From positions 1,302,001 to 1,366,000 of the forward strand of contig NZ_CP130060.1 in assembly GCF_030644385.1 (NCBI RefSeq): DNA of 64,000 bases. Reading direction: 5' to 3'. How positions within the stretch are numbered: position 1 is the first letter of the stretch; each line of letters starts with the position of its first letter. A program made the position numbers and the translations under genes. Shown piece by piece: positions 32,801 to 41,558 of the stretch. The notes under the pieces are model-generated. The model was not told the origin of the DNA and ran no database searches. It saw only the letters and a program-made list of their open reading frames with translations. Source of the stretch: Stomatobaculum sp. F0698. Its GTDB lineage: Bacteria > Bacillota > Clostridia > Lachnospirales > Lachnospiraceae.

Positions 32801-33088
32801 GACCTCGAGCTCGACCGGAAGGCCGTGTGTATCCCAGCCCGCCTTTCTCGGGACATACTCTCCCTTCATGGTGCGGAAGCGCGGAATCATATCCTTAATG
32901 ACGCGGGTCTCGACATGACCGATGTGCGGTCTGCCGTTTGCGGTCGGCGGTCCGTCGTAGAACATATAGGTCTCGCAGCCCTCGCGCTGCTCGACGGACT
33001 TCTCAAAAATGCGGTTCTCTGCCCAGAACTTCTCGATCTCGCCCTCGCGCGCCACAAAGTTCATATCCGTGGGGACTTTTCTGTACAC
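29897..33088 (-). CDS. ileS: Isoleucyl-tRNA synthetase
   Basis: A 1063-residue class I synthetase charging tRNA-Ile, of the longer 'type B' size. The signature GRPHIGHVETR lies near residue 50 and KMSKSKGNAVDP near 600. The editing domain spans the middle. WFDSGACPYAELHYPF is typical for IleRS. The start is GTG 33088, 8 bp after AGGAGGAG; upstream in-frame codons contain this ribosome binding site. A T-box leader precedes it. Confidence 0.96.
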   Translation of the reverse strand: MYRKVPTDMNFVAREGEIEKFWAENRIFEKSVEQREGCETYMFYDGPPTANGRPHIGHVETRVIKDMIPRFRTMKGEYVPRKAGWDTHGLPVELEVEKEIGIEGKEEIEAYGVEPFIKKCRESVWRYKEVWEQFSGKVGFWADMEHPYITCDDNYIESEWWALKEIWKKGLLYKGFKVVPYCPHCGTPLSSHEVAQGYKSIKDRTAIVRFQVKGEDAYFLAWTTTPWTLPSNIGLCVNPHESYVKVKAADGNTYYLAEALLEKVLGEGYEILERYTGKELEHKPYEPLYSCAAEAAARQHKEAFFVYADEYVTMTDGTGIVHIAPAFGEDDARVGRGYDAPFVQMVDDKGQMKPETGKFAGMRCKPTEKEIEEGAVAADPEVLKDLEERGLLFASPKVEHDYPHCWRCGTPLIYYARESWFIKMTAVRDDLVRNNEEINWVPQSIGEGRFGNWIENIQDWAVSRNRYWGTPLNVWECPDCGEKLAVGSREELAELSGDESAKTVELHRPYVDRFEIPCPHCHGKMKRVPEVVDVWFDSGACPYAELHYPFENKELLEQQLPASFISEAVDQTRGWFYSLHAESTLLFNKPAFKNVVVLGLVLDENGNKMSKSKGNAVDPMEALETFGADAIRWYFYTAAAPWLPKKFSEEAVREGQRKFLGTLWNTYAFYVLYADIDHFDPTKYTLDYEKLSVMDKWLLSKMNSMVRDADKNLSNYRIPETAAVFQEFVEDMSNWYVRRCRNRFWAKGMEQDKINAYMTLYTALVTLAKAAAPMIPFMSEQIYQNLVRTVDASATESVHLSDYPVADEAHIDAELEKSMDEVLKIVVLGRSAREASGRKNRQPLSKLYVKASEALGSFYQEIIRDELNVKEIEFTDDAERFVNYIFKPQLKTVGPKYGKQLGAIKEHLKALDGQKAMAELNENGALGFALPDGTEVKLGREDLLIESTQSERYVSAQDNGITVVLDIALTEALIEEGFVRELISKVQTMRKDAGFEVTDHIALGISGNEKIASLAETYGELLKNTLLADAIHSESAENSGDFVKEWNLNGEMVTLSVKRVVQQ

Positions 33089-33104
33089 TTTTTTCTCCTC
33101 CTGT

Positions 33105-33350
33105 CTCAAAAAAGAAAGCGCCCGCCCCTCTCAGGACGAACGCTCTCTGCTTTCGCTGTACCACCTGTATTTTGCTTTTCCCCGTGACGTGGGGATTACG
33201 GCGGAACGTACCCGGAGGCAGCCCTCCGCTCCGAACCGCGGCTCGAAAGTGATTTTCAACGCAAGTACTTGGCATCGGGCTTCCACCGTCCCCGACTCTC
33301 TATGGCTGTTTCAAACGCCTACTCTCTTTGTCAACGCCTTTGTATGAATT
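33105..33350 (-). promoter_or_regulatory. T-box riboswitch, isoleucine (ileS leader)
   Basis: The transcript senses uncharged tRNA-Ile. On the minus strand the T-box sequence AGGTGGTACAGCG lies at 33154-33166; a terminator hairpin (AGAGCG...CGCTTTC plus T6) at about 33105-33150 follows; Stem I features AGAGAGTC and GGTGGAAGCCC are at about 33265-33300. The likely specifier is ATC at 33251-33253, followed by A, matching isoleucine. Confidence 0.85.
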
Positions 33351-33357
33351 TTTCACT

Positions 33358-33386
33358 AGTATAATCAGCCTGATTTTCTATGTCAA
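33358..33386 (-). promoter_or_regulatory. Promoter of the ileS-glgP unit
   Basis: Minus strand TTGACA (33381-33386), 17-bp spacer, TATACT (33358-33363): near consensus, starting the T-box leader at about 33350. Confidence 0.85.
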
Positions 33387-33400
33387 GGAAGAAACAGCTT

Positions 33401-34405
33401 TTAGCGGAGTCTCGGCAGGGTGACCTCGTCCACGTAATTCGTGAAGAAGGTCTTGCGCACATCCTCTCTCGCCTTGCTTCTGCCGAGCGCCCACATGAGC
33501 TTTGTGACCGTGGCCTCCTGGGTCATGTCAAAGACCGGAATGCCGCCGCTCTCCTGTACACGGAGACCGGTCTCGTAGACATCGAGATTGCTACCTTCGT
33601 AGCGGCACTGGCTGCCCACCAGGATGCTCATGCCCTTGCTGCTCGCCCGGTCAATCTCCTCCAGAATGTTATTGTGAAGGAAGGGCACGCCGCCCAGGCC
33701 GAAGGCCTCGACAAAAACGCCCTCGCAGCCCTTGTCGTAGAGGTAGCGGAAGATATCCGCGTGCATGCCCGGGAAAATTTTTAAGACCGCGATGTTCTCC
33801 GAGTACTCCGGCGAGAGCTGGAAGGAAGCGCGGCGAAGCGGCTCCTTTAAGACCTGCATGCCGAAGGCATTGAACTCACCGATCAAAGGATAATTGACCG
33901 ACTCAAAGGCATTGAAGGAAACGGTTCTCACCTTCGAGGTTCGGCAGCCCAGAATGAGTTTCTGGTGAAAAACCGTGTAGACACCGCGAAGCATGCCGCT
34001 TAAGCCCGCCGTAATCGCACAGCGGAGGTTATCGATGGCGTCCGTTAAGGGCGCGCGGAGCGGAAGCTGGCTTCCCGTCAGAATGACCGGGATCTCAATG
34101 TTCTGGAGCATGAAGGAAAGCATCGAGGAGGTATAGGACATGCTGTCCGTGCCGTGGATAATGACCACGCCGTCGCAGTCCTCTCTGGCCGCCGCGACCA
34201 GGTTCGCGATGGCCACCCAGTCCTCCGGCGTGATATTTGCCGAGTCGAGGGACGCATAGTCCTTTAACTCAAAGGTATGCCCTTCTCCGATCGGACCTAT
34301 GGTCCGCATGATTTCCTCGAGGTCTATGCCCGGCGCGAGCCCTTTTTCGCTCGGCACCGATGAAAAGGTGCCTCCCGTATTAATCAGCAGCATTTTTTTG
34401 CTCAT
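33401..34405 (-). CDS. ansA: L-asparaginase, type I (cytoplasmic)
   Basis: A 334-residue enzyme hydrolysing asparagine to aspartate and ammonia. The two catalytic threonine motifs are visible: LINTGGTFSS near the N-terminus and VVIIHGTDSMSYTSSML around residues 84-100. There is no signal peptide, which fits the cytoplasmic type I enzyme. SGMLRGVYTVFHQKLILGCR is typical of the family. Its own promoter lies upstream (34436-34464). Glutaminase or Glu-tRNA amidotransferase accessory roles of relatives (GatD) are less likely, as no GatE is near. Confidence 0.93.
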   Translation of the reverse strand: MSKKMLLINTGGTFSSVPSEKGLAPGIDLEEIMRTIGPIGEGHTFELKDYASLDSANITPEDWVAIANLVAAAREDCDGVVIIHGTDSMSYTSSMLSFMLQNIEIPVILTGSQLPLRAPLTDAIDNLRCAITAGLSGMLRGVYTVFHQKLILGCRTSKVRTVSFNAFESVNYPLIGEFNAFGMQVLKEPLRRASFQLSPEYSENIAVLKIFPGMHADIFRYLYDKGCEGVFVEAFGLGGVPFLHNNILEEIDRASSKGMSILVGSQCRYEGSNLDVYETGLRVQESGGIPVFDMTQEATVTKLMWALGRSKAREDVRKTFFTNYVDEVTLPRLR

Positions 34406-34435
34406 AGCAGCCTCCGTTTTTTGTCATAATGGTTA

Positions 34436-34464
34436 ATTTTAACAAAAGCGTCTTAAAAACTCAA
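34436..34464 (-). promoter_or_regulatory. Promoter of ansA
   Basis: Minus strand TTGAGT (34459-34464), 17-bp spacer, TAAAAT (34436-34441). Confidence 0.65.
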
Positions 34465-34493
34465 TCCGCTGTCCCCGCATTTGCCGTCTTCCG

Positions 34494-34522
34494 TGGAAAA
34501 GACCTGCGGTTTGTGCTATCAT
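34494..34522 (+). promoter_or_regulatory. Promoter of gpmA-pncB-nudC
   Basis: Extended -10 TGC-TATCAT (34514-34522) with a weak -35 TGGAAA (34494-34499), 17-bp spacer. Confidence 0.5.
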
Positions 34523-34583
34523 GCTCTCAAGCCTGAAACAAAAGTCTCTAGTAATCTCAGGGCTTACGAAAGGAGCGATTGCG

Positions 34584-35333
34584 ATGATGAAACTCGTATT
34601 GGTACGGCACGGCGAAAGCGAATGGAACAAGCAGAACCTTTTCACCGGCTGGATGGACGTGGATCTCTCGGAGAAGGGCCACGAGGAGGCAAAAGCTGCG
34701 GGTCAGCTCTTAAAGGCCGAGGGCTATGATTTCGACATCTGCTTTACTTCCTACTTAAAGCGCGCAATCCACACGCTGAACCACATTCTGGATGAGATGG
34801 ACCGCGACTGGCTCGAGGTCGTAAAGAGCTGGAAGTTAAACGAGCGCCACTACGGTGCGCTCCAGGGTCTCAACAAGTCCGAGACCGCGGAAAAGTACGG
34901 TGAGGAACAGGTCAAGATTTGGCGTCGCTCCTTCTCGATTAAGCCGCCGGTACTGGATCCTTCCGACCCGAGAAGCGCAAAGAAAAACCCGGCTTACCGC
35001 GATGTGGACCCGGCGCTGCTCCCCGACTGCGAGAGCTTGGAGACCACGATTGAGAGAGCCGTCCCCTACTTCAACGAAGTGATTCGCCCCGAGATGGAGG
35101 CCGGCAAGCGCGTCATCATTGCGGCGCACGGCAACTCTCTCCGCGCACTGGTCAAGTACTTTGACAACATTTCCGAGGAGGATATCATCGGAGTCAACAT
35201 TCCGACCGGCACGCCGCTCGTCTATGAGTTCGACGATTCCTTCAAGCCCATCCGCCACTACTATCTCGGCGACCAGGAAGCACTTAAGAAAAAAATGGAG
35301 GCAGTCGCGAACCAGGGCAAGAAACAGGCATAA
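34584..35333 (+). CDS. gpmA: 2,3-bisphosphoglycerate-dependent phosphoglycerate mutase
   Basis: Interconverts 3- and 2-phosphoglycerate in glycolysis and gluconeogenesis. The 249 residues fit the dPGM length. The phospho-histidine motif [18 protein letters not shown] is at the start (His9), [15 protein letters not shown] in the middle, and the second catalytic His in [12 protein letters not shown]. Start ATG 34584 with GGAG 8 bp upstream (a second ATG follows at once). First gene of an operon with two NAD-metabolism genes. Confidence 0.96.
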   Translation: MMKLVLVRHGESEWNKQNLFTGWMDVDLSEKGHEEAKAAGQLLKAEGYDFDICFTSYLKRAIHTLNHILDEMDRDWLEVVKSWKLNERHYGALQGLNKSETAEKYGEEQVKIWRRSFSIKPPVLDPSDPRSAKKNPAYRDVDPALLPDCESLETTIERAVPYFNEVIRPEMEAGKRVIIAAHGNSLRALVKYFDNISEEDIIGVNIPTGTPLVYEFDDSFKPIRHYYLGDQEALKKKMEAVANQGKKQA

Positions 35334-35351
35334 CGCGGCGAACAGAGAAAA

Positions 35352-36815
35352 ATGCGAAATCTGACCCTACTGACAGACCTGTACGAACTCACGATGATGC
35401 AGGGCTATTTTGAAAATGAGGATGTCAATCAGACGGTCATCTTCGACATGTTTTACCGCAACAATCCGGAGGGCAACGGCTACGCGATTTGCGCCGGTCT
35501 GGAGCAGCTGATCGACTATGTCAAAAACCTGCACTTCACGGAAGACGAGATTGACTATCTGAAGAGTCTCGGCATCTTTAAGCCCGCCTTCCTCGCGTAT
35601 CTCAGGGACTTCCGCTTTACCGGTGATATCTACGCGATTCCGGAGGGCACGGTCATTTTCCCGCGCGAACCCCTGGTCAAGGTGATTGCGCCGATTATGC
35701 AGGCACAGCTCATTGAAACCGCGCTTCTGAACATCATCAACCACCAGAGCCTCATTGCGACCAAGACCGCGCGCATTGTGCGCGCCGCACAGGGCGACGG
35801 CGTGATGGAATTCGGTTGCCGCCGGGCACAGGGACCGGACGCCGCGATTTACGGCGCGCGCGCCGCGATTATCGCGGGTTGCGTTGGCACTTCCAATGTG
35901 CTCTGCGGACAAATGTTCCATGTTCCCGTGAGCGGCACCCACGCGCACTCCTGGATTATGAGCTTCCCGGATGAGCTGAGTGCCTTCCGCGCCTATGCGA
36001 AGCTCTACCCGGATGCCTGCATCCTCTTAATCGACACCTACGACACGCTGGACAGCGGTTTGCCGCATGCCATTCAGGTCTTCAAGGAACTGCGCGAACA
36101 GGGCATACATCCGAAGCGCTACGGCATACGCATGGACTCGGGCGACTTAGCCTACCTCTCGAAAAAGGTCAAGGCAGCGCTCGATGCCGAGGGTTTTACC
36201 GATGCGATTATCTCCGCTTCCAATGACCTCGACGAGGGCTTAATCGGCTCTCTGAAGGCGCAGGGCGCAACCATCAATTCCTGGGGTGTCGGCACCAACC
36301 TGATTACCTCCAAAGATTGCCCGGCCTTCGGCGGTGTCTATAAGCTCGCGGCCATCTGGAATGAGCCGGAACAGCGCTTCGAGCCGAAGATCAAGATTTC
36401 CGAAAATGCCGAGAAAATCACGAACCCCGGCGATAAAAAGATTTATCGCATCTATGATGCACAGGGCATGATAGTCGCAGATCTCATTGCGCTCGCGGAC
36501 GAGGAATTCTCTTCGAAGGATCCGCTTCTCCTCTTCGACCCGATTGAGACCTGGAAAAAGACCCTCTTGCCCGGCGGTTCCTATACAATGCGGGAGCTCC
36601 TGGTTCCCGTATTCCGAAAGGGTGACTGCGTCTACGAGTCTCCGTCGGTCAAAGAGATTCAGAACATTTGCCGCCGGGAGCTGAACACCCTTTGGGAGGA
36701 ATCGAAGCGCTTTGAGTACCCGCATCAGACGTATGTGGACCTCTCACGCAAACTCTGGAATCTCAAAAACAACTTACTGGAGCGGTATCAGACAGGAGCA
36801 ACGGAACAAGCATGA
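35352..36815 (+). CDS. pncB: Nicotinate phosphoribosyltransferase
   Basis: Makes nicotinate mononucleotide from nicotinate, the entry step of NAD salvage. A 487-residue enzyme of the Firmicutes type: LLTDLYELTMMQGYFEN at the start, MEFGCRRAQGPDAAIYGAR, GTHAHSWIMSF and GIRMDSGDLAYLSKKV as the phosphoribosyl-binding region. Follows gpmA by 18 bp and overlaps the next gene (a NADH pyrophosphatase) by 4 bp, so the two form a coupled NAD module. Confidence 0.96.
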   Translation: MRNLTLLTDLYELTMMQGYFENEDVNQTVIFDMFYRNNPEGNGYAICAGLEQLIDYVKNLHFTEDEIDYLKSLGIFKPAFLAYLRDFRFTGDIYAIPEGTVIFPREPLVKVIAPIMQAQLIETALLNIINHQSLIATKTARIVRAAQGDGVMEFGCRRAQGPDAAIYGARAAIIAGCVGTSNVLCGQMFHVPVSGTHAHSWIMSFPDELSAFRAYAKLYPDACILLIDTYDTLDSGLPHAIQVFKELREQGIHPKRYGIRMDSGDLAYLSKKVKAALDAEGFTDAIISASNDLDEGLIGSLKAQGATINSWGVGTNLITSKDCPAFGGVYKLAAIWNEPEQRFEPKIKISENAEKITNPGDKKIYRIYDAQGMIVADLIALADEEFSSKDPLLLFDPIETWKKTLLPGGSYTMRELLVPVFRKGDCVYESPSVKEIQNICRRELNTLWEESKRFEYPHQTYVDLSRKLWNLKNNLLERYQTGATEQA

Positions 36816-37675
36816 TTCAGGATATACTGCCGCATCGCTACGATGTGAGCTATCACCCGGAGAGAACGCCCGAGCGGCGTTCTTTCCTTGTTTTGGTCTC
36901 GCGGGAGGGCGTGCTCTTTGCGGAGCGCGACGGTGCCTTTACCCTCCCGAGATTTTCGGATTTTGAGACGGAGGCTCTGCCCTTCAAGTCCCTCTGTCAG
37001 AAGGCACGCTATCTCTTTCAGATCGATCGGGACTACTTTTTCCTCCTGCCTCCCTCGGCGCTGCCGGCGGGAAAACTCGGCGAAGGCTATCGCTTCCTCG
37101 GGCCCACGGAGCTCCGCGACTTAAAGCCGCAGCACCTTGCCTTTGCGGCCATCACTTCCACCCAGCTGTACCGCTTTTACGACCAGCGTAAGTTCTGCGG
37201 GCGCTGCGGCGAAAAAATGACGCACGCCGAAGAGGAGCGCGCCATGTGCTGCAAGCACTGCGGCCTCATCGAGTACCCGAAAATAAGCCCCGCGGTCATT
37301 GTCGCGGTGAAAAACGGCGACCGCCTTCTCCTGACCCGCTACGCAAAAAACGCCTCCGACTATCGCCGGAAGGCGTTGGTTGCAGGCTTTGTGGAAGTCG
37401 GGGAGACCCCGGAGCAGGCGGTTGAACGCGAAGTCATGGAGGAGACCGGGCTCAAGGTCAAGAACATACGTCCCTATGCCGTGCAGCCCTGGTCTTTCTC
37501 CGACTCGCTGATGCTCGCCTATACGGCGGAGCTCGACGGCTCCGACCGCATACGGCTCGATGAGCGCGAGCTCTGCGAGGCCTCCTTTGTGCCGCGGGAA
37601 GAAATTCCCGACAATCCGAGCTCGGCGAGCGTCGCAAACGAGCTCATGCAGCGCTTCCGCCGCGGCGAGCTCTGA
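36812..37675 (+). CDS. nudC: NADH pyrophosphatase, NudC-type Nudix hydrolase
   Basis: A 287-residue protein that splits NADH to NMNH and AMP, and in some bacteria removes NAD caps from RNA. It has an N-terminal domain, a four-Cys zinc ribbon CGRCGEKMTHAEEER...CCKHC around residues 127-150, and the Nudix box GFVEVGETPEQAVEREVMEE (about 193-212). The following VQPWSFSDSLMLAY corresponds to the SQPWPFPxS signature of NudC. Coupled by ATGA to pncB. Ends 13 bp before the convergent fbp gene, without a clear terminator. Confidence 0.94.
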   Translation: MIQDILPHRYDVSYHPERTPERRSFLVLVSREGVLFAERDGAFTLPRFSDFETEALPFKSLCQKARYLFQIDRDYFFLLPPSALPAGKLGEGYRFLGPTELRDLKPQHLAFAAITSTQLYRFYDQRKFCGRCGEKMTHAEEERAMCCKHCGLIEYPKISPAVIVAVKNGDRLLLTRYAKNASDYRRKALVAGFVEVGETPEQAVEREVMEETGLKVKNIRPYAVQPWSFSDSLMLAYTAELDGSDRIRLDERELCEASFVPREEIPDNPSSASVANELMQRFRRGEL

Positions 37676-37688
37676 GCGCTCTTAACGC

Positions 37689-39575
37689 TTATTCAAGGCG
37701 CTCCGGAATGACACCGTCCCGGTAGGCGGTGAGCAGTTCGTTCAGATCTTCGATCTGCGCCGCAAGCCGCTTGCCGATGTCGCTGTCGCCCACCATCACG
37801 CGGTAGGGCTCAATTTCAAACTGGTTCGCGCGGGACTCAATGTCGATGTTCTCGCTGAGCACGCGTTCCACCGACTCGAAGGGCATGTGGCTCTTGATGC
37901 GCATGCCGTGGGAATTGTAAATCAGGGTGTAACCCGCAATGCCCGTGGTCTTATGATAGGCGCGCGAAAAGCCGCCGTCGATCACGATAAGCTTGCCGCC
38001 CGCCTTGATCGGAATTTCGCCGTCCGAGACATGCACCGGCGTGTGCCCGTTGATGATGTGGGAGAGATCGGACTTTAGGCCGAACTCCCGCAGTATCATG
38101 CGGCTTGTCGCCTCGGAGTCGAGATAGAGATAATAGGGATCCTGCGGCTCCTTCCAGCTTGACTTATCGTCCAGATAGCTGCGCTCAAAGGTCTTCACGA
38201 CACGGCCGCACATGGGCGATTTCGGGCCGCCCCAGAGATAGAACATAAAGTCCACATAGCGCGCTTCGCCGGTATTAAAGGCGAGGCGCGCCGCTTTTTC
38301 GCAGAACTCGAAATAGCTCTTGCCCCGCATGAACTGGCCGAAGAAATTGACCTCCGCCATCTGTCCGTCCTCGGTCAGCGGCACGCAACCGTGGAATAAG
38401 AGGTTGTCGTTCATTTTCAGATAGACCCCGCCCACCGCATAGAGGAATTCGATGTGGCGGTGCAGCTGCGGGCTCTCGCAGAAGGAACGCTTCAAGTCGT
38501 CCATGACCTCCCGCTCCTCGGGCGTCATCCGATAAGGATCGCTCCAGTCCACGGTCGGAAATTCCATGGTGTTCATCGCGTACTCCGTGCCCTCTATCGT
38601 GACCGTCCCCTTATCCGGGTTCACCTTGTCGAGCAGGAGTCTATCCTGCATCTCAAATTCCGGGTGGCGGCGTATCAGTTCGCCCTCGGCCTTGAACATT
38701 ATCACGTTGATGGCCTTCACCATGGCCTTCGCCGGGGTGCCCTCATAGTACTTCTCGGCAAAGAGCTGGAGGCGACGCAGGGAGACGCCGTAGCCGCTCT
38801 CCAGGATGCGAATGTTGTTGTAGCGCACGTTATTTCGCACAACATTCGCGATGCAGGCCTCATTGCCCGCAGCCGCGCCCATCCAGAGCACATCGTGATT
38901 GCCCCACTGGATGTCGAGCGAGTGGTAGTCCATGAGCAGCTCTATAATTTTATCGGCATCCGCACCGCGGTCAAAGAGATCGCCGACAATGTGCAGGTGG
39001 TCCACCGCGAGCCGCTTAATGAGCGCCGAGAGCGCGATGATGAATTCGTCGCCGTTCTGGATGCCGACTATCGTGTCCAGAATGCGCTCGTGGTAGGCAA
39101 GCTGGTTTCCGTCCTCATCCGGCAGGGCGTGCAAAAGCTCGTCGATGATGTAGCCGAACTCGCGCGGCATGGCCTTTCTCACCTTGGAACGCGTGTACTT
39201 CGAAGAGAGCAGACGGGCTATCTCTATCATCTGCCGCAGTACCTTGCGATACCACTGCGGAGAAATGATTCCCTCGCTGTGCAGGCGTCTCAACTTCTCT
39301 TTCGGATAATAGATGAGGGTTCTCAGATCTCTCTGCTCGGTATCGCTTAAGCTGTCCGCAAAGAGCAGTTCAATCTTCTCTCGTATGACGCCAGAGCAGT
39401 TGTTCATGATGTGCAGAAAGGCCTCGTACTCGCCGTGAATGTCGCTCATGAAGTGCTCGGTGCCCTTCGGGAGATTCATAATCGCCGCAAGGTTGATGAT
39501 CTCGGTGCACACAGCCTGGCGTGTCGGGAACTTTTCCGCAAGTAAACTCAGATACTTCCGCTGATCGTGGTTCAT
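37689..39575 (-). CDS. fbp: Fructose-1,6-bisphosphatase, class III
   Basis: Gluconeogenic removal of the 1-phosphate from fructose-1,6-bisphosphate. A 628-residue protein of the FBPase III family (Bacillus YydE-like), a metallophosphatase. Motifs: FMSDIHGEYEAF (about 43-54), HIVGDLFDRGADADKI, IQWGNHDVLWMGAAAGN, and IINGHTPV near the end, corresponding to the GDxHG/GDxxDRG/GNHD metal sites. ATG 39575 follows AAGGAGGAGGCGGC; upstream codons include this site. Single-gene unit, separated from purD by a terminator. Confidence 0.95.
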   Translation of the reverse strand: MNHDQRKYLSLLAEKFPTRQAVCTEIINLAAIMNLPKGTEHFMSDIHGEYEAFLHIMNNCSGVIREKIELLFADSLSDTEQRDLRTLIYYPKEKLRRLHSEGIISPQWYRKVLRQMIEIARLLSSKYTRSKVRKAMPREFGYIIDELLHALPDEDGNQLAYHERILDTIVGIQNGDEFIIALSALIKRLAVDHLHIVGDLFDRGADADKIIELLMDYHSLDIQWGNHDVLWMGAAAGNEACIANVVRNNVRYNNIRILESGYGVSLRRLQLFAEKYYEGTPAKAMVKAINVIMFKAEGELIRRHPEFEMQDRLLLDKVNPDKGTVTIEGTEYAMNTMEFPTVDWSDPYRMTPEEREVMDDLKRSFCESPQLHRHIEFLYAVGGVYLKMNDNLLFHGCVPLTEDGQMAEVNFFGQFMRGKSYFEFCEKAARLAFNTGEARYVDFMFYLWGGPKSPMCGRVVKTFERSYLDDKSSWKEPQDPYYLYLDSEATSRMILREFGLKSDLSHIINGHTPVHVSDGEIPIKAGGKLIVIDGGFSRAYHKTTGIAGYTLIYNSHGMRIKSHMPFESVERVLSENIDIESRANQFEIEPYRVMVGDSDIGKRLAAQIEDLNELLTAYRDGVIPERLE

Positions 39576-39600
39576 GCCGCCTCCTCCTTGAACGAAGCAC

Positions 39601-39640
39601 AAAAGCCAAACCGCAACTAGGTGATGCGATTTGGCTTTTT
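39601..39640 (-). terminator. Terminator of the purEMND operon
   Basis: AAAAGCCAAAtCGCA / TGCGGTTTGGCTTTT type stem, T-runs on both strands. Confidence 0.85.
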
Positions 39641-39657
39641 ATCATCCGTATTCTTAC

Positions 39658-40950
39658 TTAACGCTCTCTTGCTTCTTCCGCGGCGACACCCGCAAGGGCG
39701 ATGTCGGTCCGCGCATACTTGTTCTCAAACGAAATCTTCTCTGCGGCCGCATAGGCTCTCTCGCGCGCCTCGCGTATCGTCTGTCCGAGTGCGGTCACAT
39801 CCAGCACTCTGCCGCCGTTTGTGACAACGCGTCCCGCCTCGTCAAAGCGTGTGCCCGCGTGATAGCAGTACACATCCGCTAAGCCTTTCAGGCTCTCGAG
39901 GCCGGTAATCGGATAGCCCTTCTCGTACTTCACGGGATAGCCCTTGCTCGCGAGCACAACCGTGACGCAGGCCTTGTCACAGAACTTGAGCTCGATTTCG
40001 TCGAGTCTTCCCTCGGCGCAGGCAAGCATAACCTCGAGGAGGTCGTTCTCCATGCGCGGGAGCACCACCTGTGCCTCGGGATCGCCGAAGCGCACATTGT
40101 ACTCGAGCACACGGGGGCCGTCCGGCGTCAGCATGAGCCCGAAGAAGATGACACCTTGAAAGGGTCTCCCCTCCGCCGCCATTGCTTCGACCGTGCGCCG
40201 GTAAATCTTCTCCTCGCAAAAACGTGCGACTTCGTCCGTGTAATAGGGGCTCGGGGAATAGTTACCCATGCCGCCCGTATTGAGGCCCTTGTCGCCGTCC
40301 TCGGCTCTCTTGTGATCCTGGGCACTCGCCATGATGCGTATGGTTTTTCCGTCCACAAAAGAGAGCACAGAGACCTCTCTGCCCGTCATGAACTCCTCTA
40401 TGACGACCTTGTCGCCGGAAGCGCCGAATTTCCGCTCCAGCATCATTTCCTTTAAGCCTTCTTCGGCCGCCTCGCGGGTCTCGCAAATCAAAACGCCCTT
40501 GCCGAGCGCCGGACCGTCCGCCTTCAGCACCACCGGAATCTTGCAAGTCTCAAGATAATGCTTCGCCGCCTCGTAGTCCGTAAAGCTCTCGTAGGCCGCC
40601 GTGGGAATCTCGTACTTCTTCATGAGTTCCTTCGCAAAGGCCTTGGAGCCCTCGAGCACGGCCGCGTTTTTCTTCGGGCCGAAGACCTTGAGTCCCGCCT
40701 CTTCCAGGAAGTCCGCAAGACCGCCGATCAGCGGGTCGTCCATGCCGATGACGACCAAATCCATCTTTTCTTCCAGCGCAAAGTCACGAAGTTTCTCAAA
40801 CTCCATCGCGCCGATCGGCACGATCTTTGCGAGCTCCGCAATGCCCGCGTTGCCGGGCGCACAGTAGAGCTCGCTGAGCTTATCGCTCTCACGTAACTTC
40901 CGGCAAATCGCGTGTTCTCTGCCGCCGCCGCCGACCACCAGTACTCTCAT
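39658..40950 (-). CDS. purD: Phosphoribosylamine-glycine ligase
   Basis: Second step of de novo purine synthesis (GAR synthetase), an ATP-grasp enzyme of 430 residues. Start RVLVVGGGGREHAICRKL is invariant for PurD; GPKKNAAVLEGSKAFAKELM and LKADGPALGKGVLIC mark the ATP-grasp, and NTGGMGNYSPSPYYT is the family signature. Overlaps the purN stop by 4 bp. Confidence 0.97.
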   Translation of the reverse strand: MRVLVVGGGGREHAICRKLRESDKLSELYCAPGNAGIAELAKIVPIGAMEFEKLRDFALEEKMDLVVIGMDDPLIGGLADFLEEAGLKVFGPKKNAAVLEGSKAFAKELMKKYEIPTAAYESFTDYEAAKHYLETCKIPVVLKADGPALGKGVLICETREAAEEGLKEMMLERKFGASGDKVVIEEFMTGREVSVLSFVDGKTIRIMASAQDHKRAEDGDKGLNTGGMGNYSPSPYYTDEVARFCEEKIYRRTVEAMAAEGRPFQGVIFFGLMLTPDGPRVLEYNVRFGDPEAQVVLPRMENDLLEVMLACAEGRLDEIELKFCDKACVTVVLASKGYPVKYEKGYPITGLESLKGLADVYCYHAGTRFDEAGRVVTNGGRVLDVTALGQTIREARERAYAAAEKISFENKYARTDIALAGVAAEEARER

Positions 40951-41558
40951 GCTTTATCCTCTCTCTCCGCGGCTGCGCGCGCAAAGTCCTCTATGGCGCG
41001 CGGCAGCAGTACCCACTCTGCCTCTTCCATGACGCGCCGCTGCAGGGTCTCGGGCGTGTCGTCCGGCTTCACTTCCACCGCCTTCTGTAGGAGTATGGGG
41101 CCCTCGTCAAGCCCCTCGTCCACCAGATGCACGGTCGCGCCCGTCACTTTGACGCCGCGGCGCAGTGCCTGTTCGTGGACCTTTAAGCCGTATGCCCCCT
41201 TGCCGCAGAAACTCGGAATCAGCGAGGGGTGAATGTTCATAATTCTGCCGCGGTAGCGCTGTATCATCTCATCCGGCAGCTTCACGAGATAGCCCGCGAG
41301 CACGATTAAATCCAGCTGCTCCCGCTCGATCGCCGCAAGCAGGGCGCGGTGAAAGTCCTCGCGCGTCTCGAACGAAGAAGGCGAGATACACTCGTTCGCA
41401 ATGCCCGCCGAAGCCGCGCGTGTCAGCGCGTAGGCGGAGGCATTGTTCGAGAGCACATAGACCACTTTCGCGTTCCGAATCATGCCGCTCTTCTCGGCGT
41501 CGAGTATGGCCTGCAGGTTGGTTCCGCCGCCGCTCACCAGAACGCCGACTCTCAGCAT
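40947..41558 (-). CDS. purN: Phosphoribosylglycinamide formyltransferase
   Basis: Transfers a formyl group from 10-formyl-THF to GAR. A 203-residue enzyme beginning MLRVGVLVSGGGTNLQAILD, with the catalytic Asn-His-Asp set in GRIMNIHPSLIPSFCG and VHLVDEGLDEGPILLQ. ATG 41558 lies within the last codons of purM (overlap ATGCTGA, 7 bp), which fixes the start by family alignment and coupling. Confidence 0.96.
   Translation of the reverse strand: MLRVGVLVSGGGTNLQAILDAEKSGMIRNAKVVYVLSNNASAYALTRAASAGIANECISPSSFETREDFHRALLAAIEREQLDLIVLAGYLVKLPDEMIQRYRGRIMNIHPSLIPSFCGKGAYGLKVHEQALRRGVKVTGATVHLVDEGLDEGPILLQKAVEVKPDDTPETLQRRVMEEAEWVLLPRAIEDFARAAAEREDKA

Noticed and set aside
33328..33340. A second TTGACA on the minus strand inside the ileS leader
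   Set aside because: No -10 hexamer at a suitable distance; it lies in the T-box Stem I region downstream of the much better promoter at 33358-33386.
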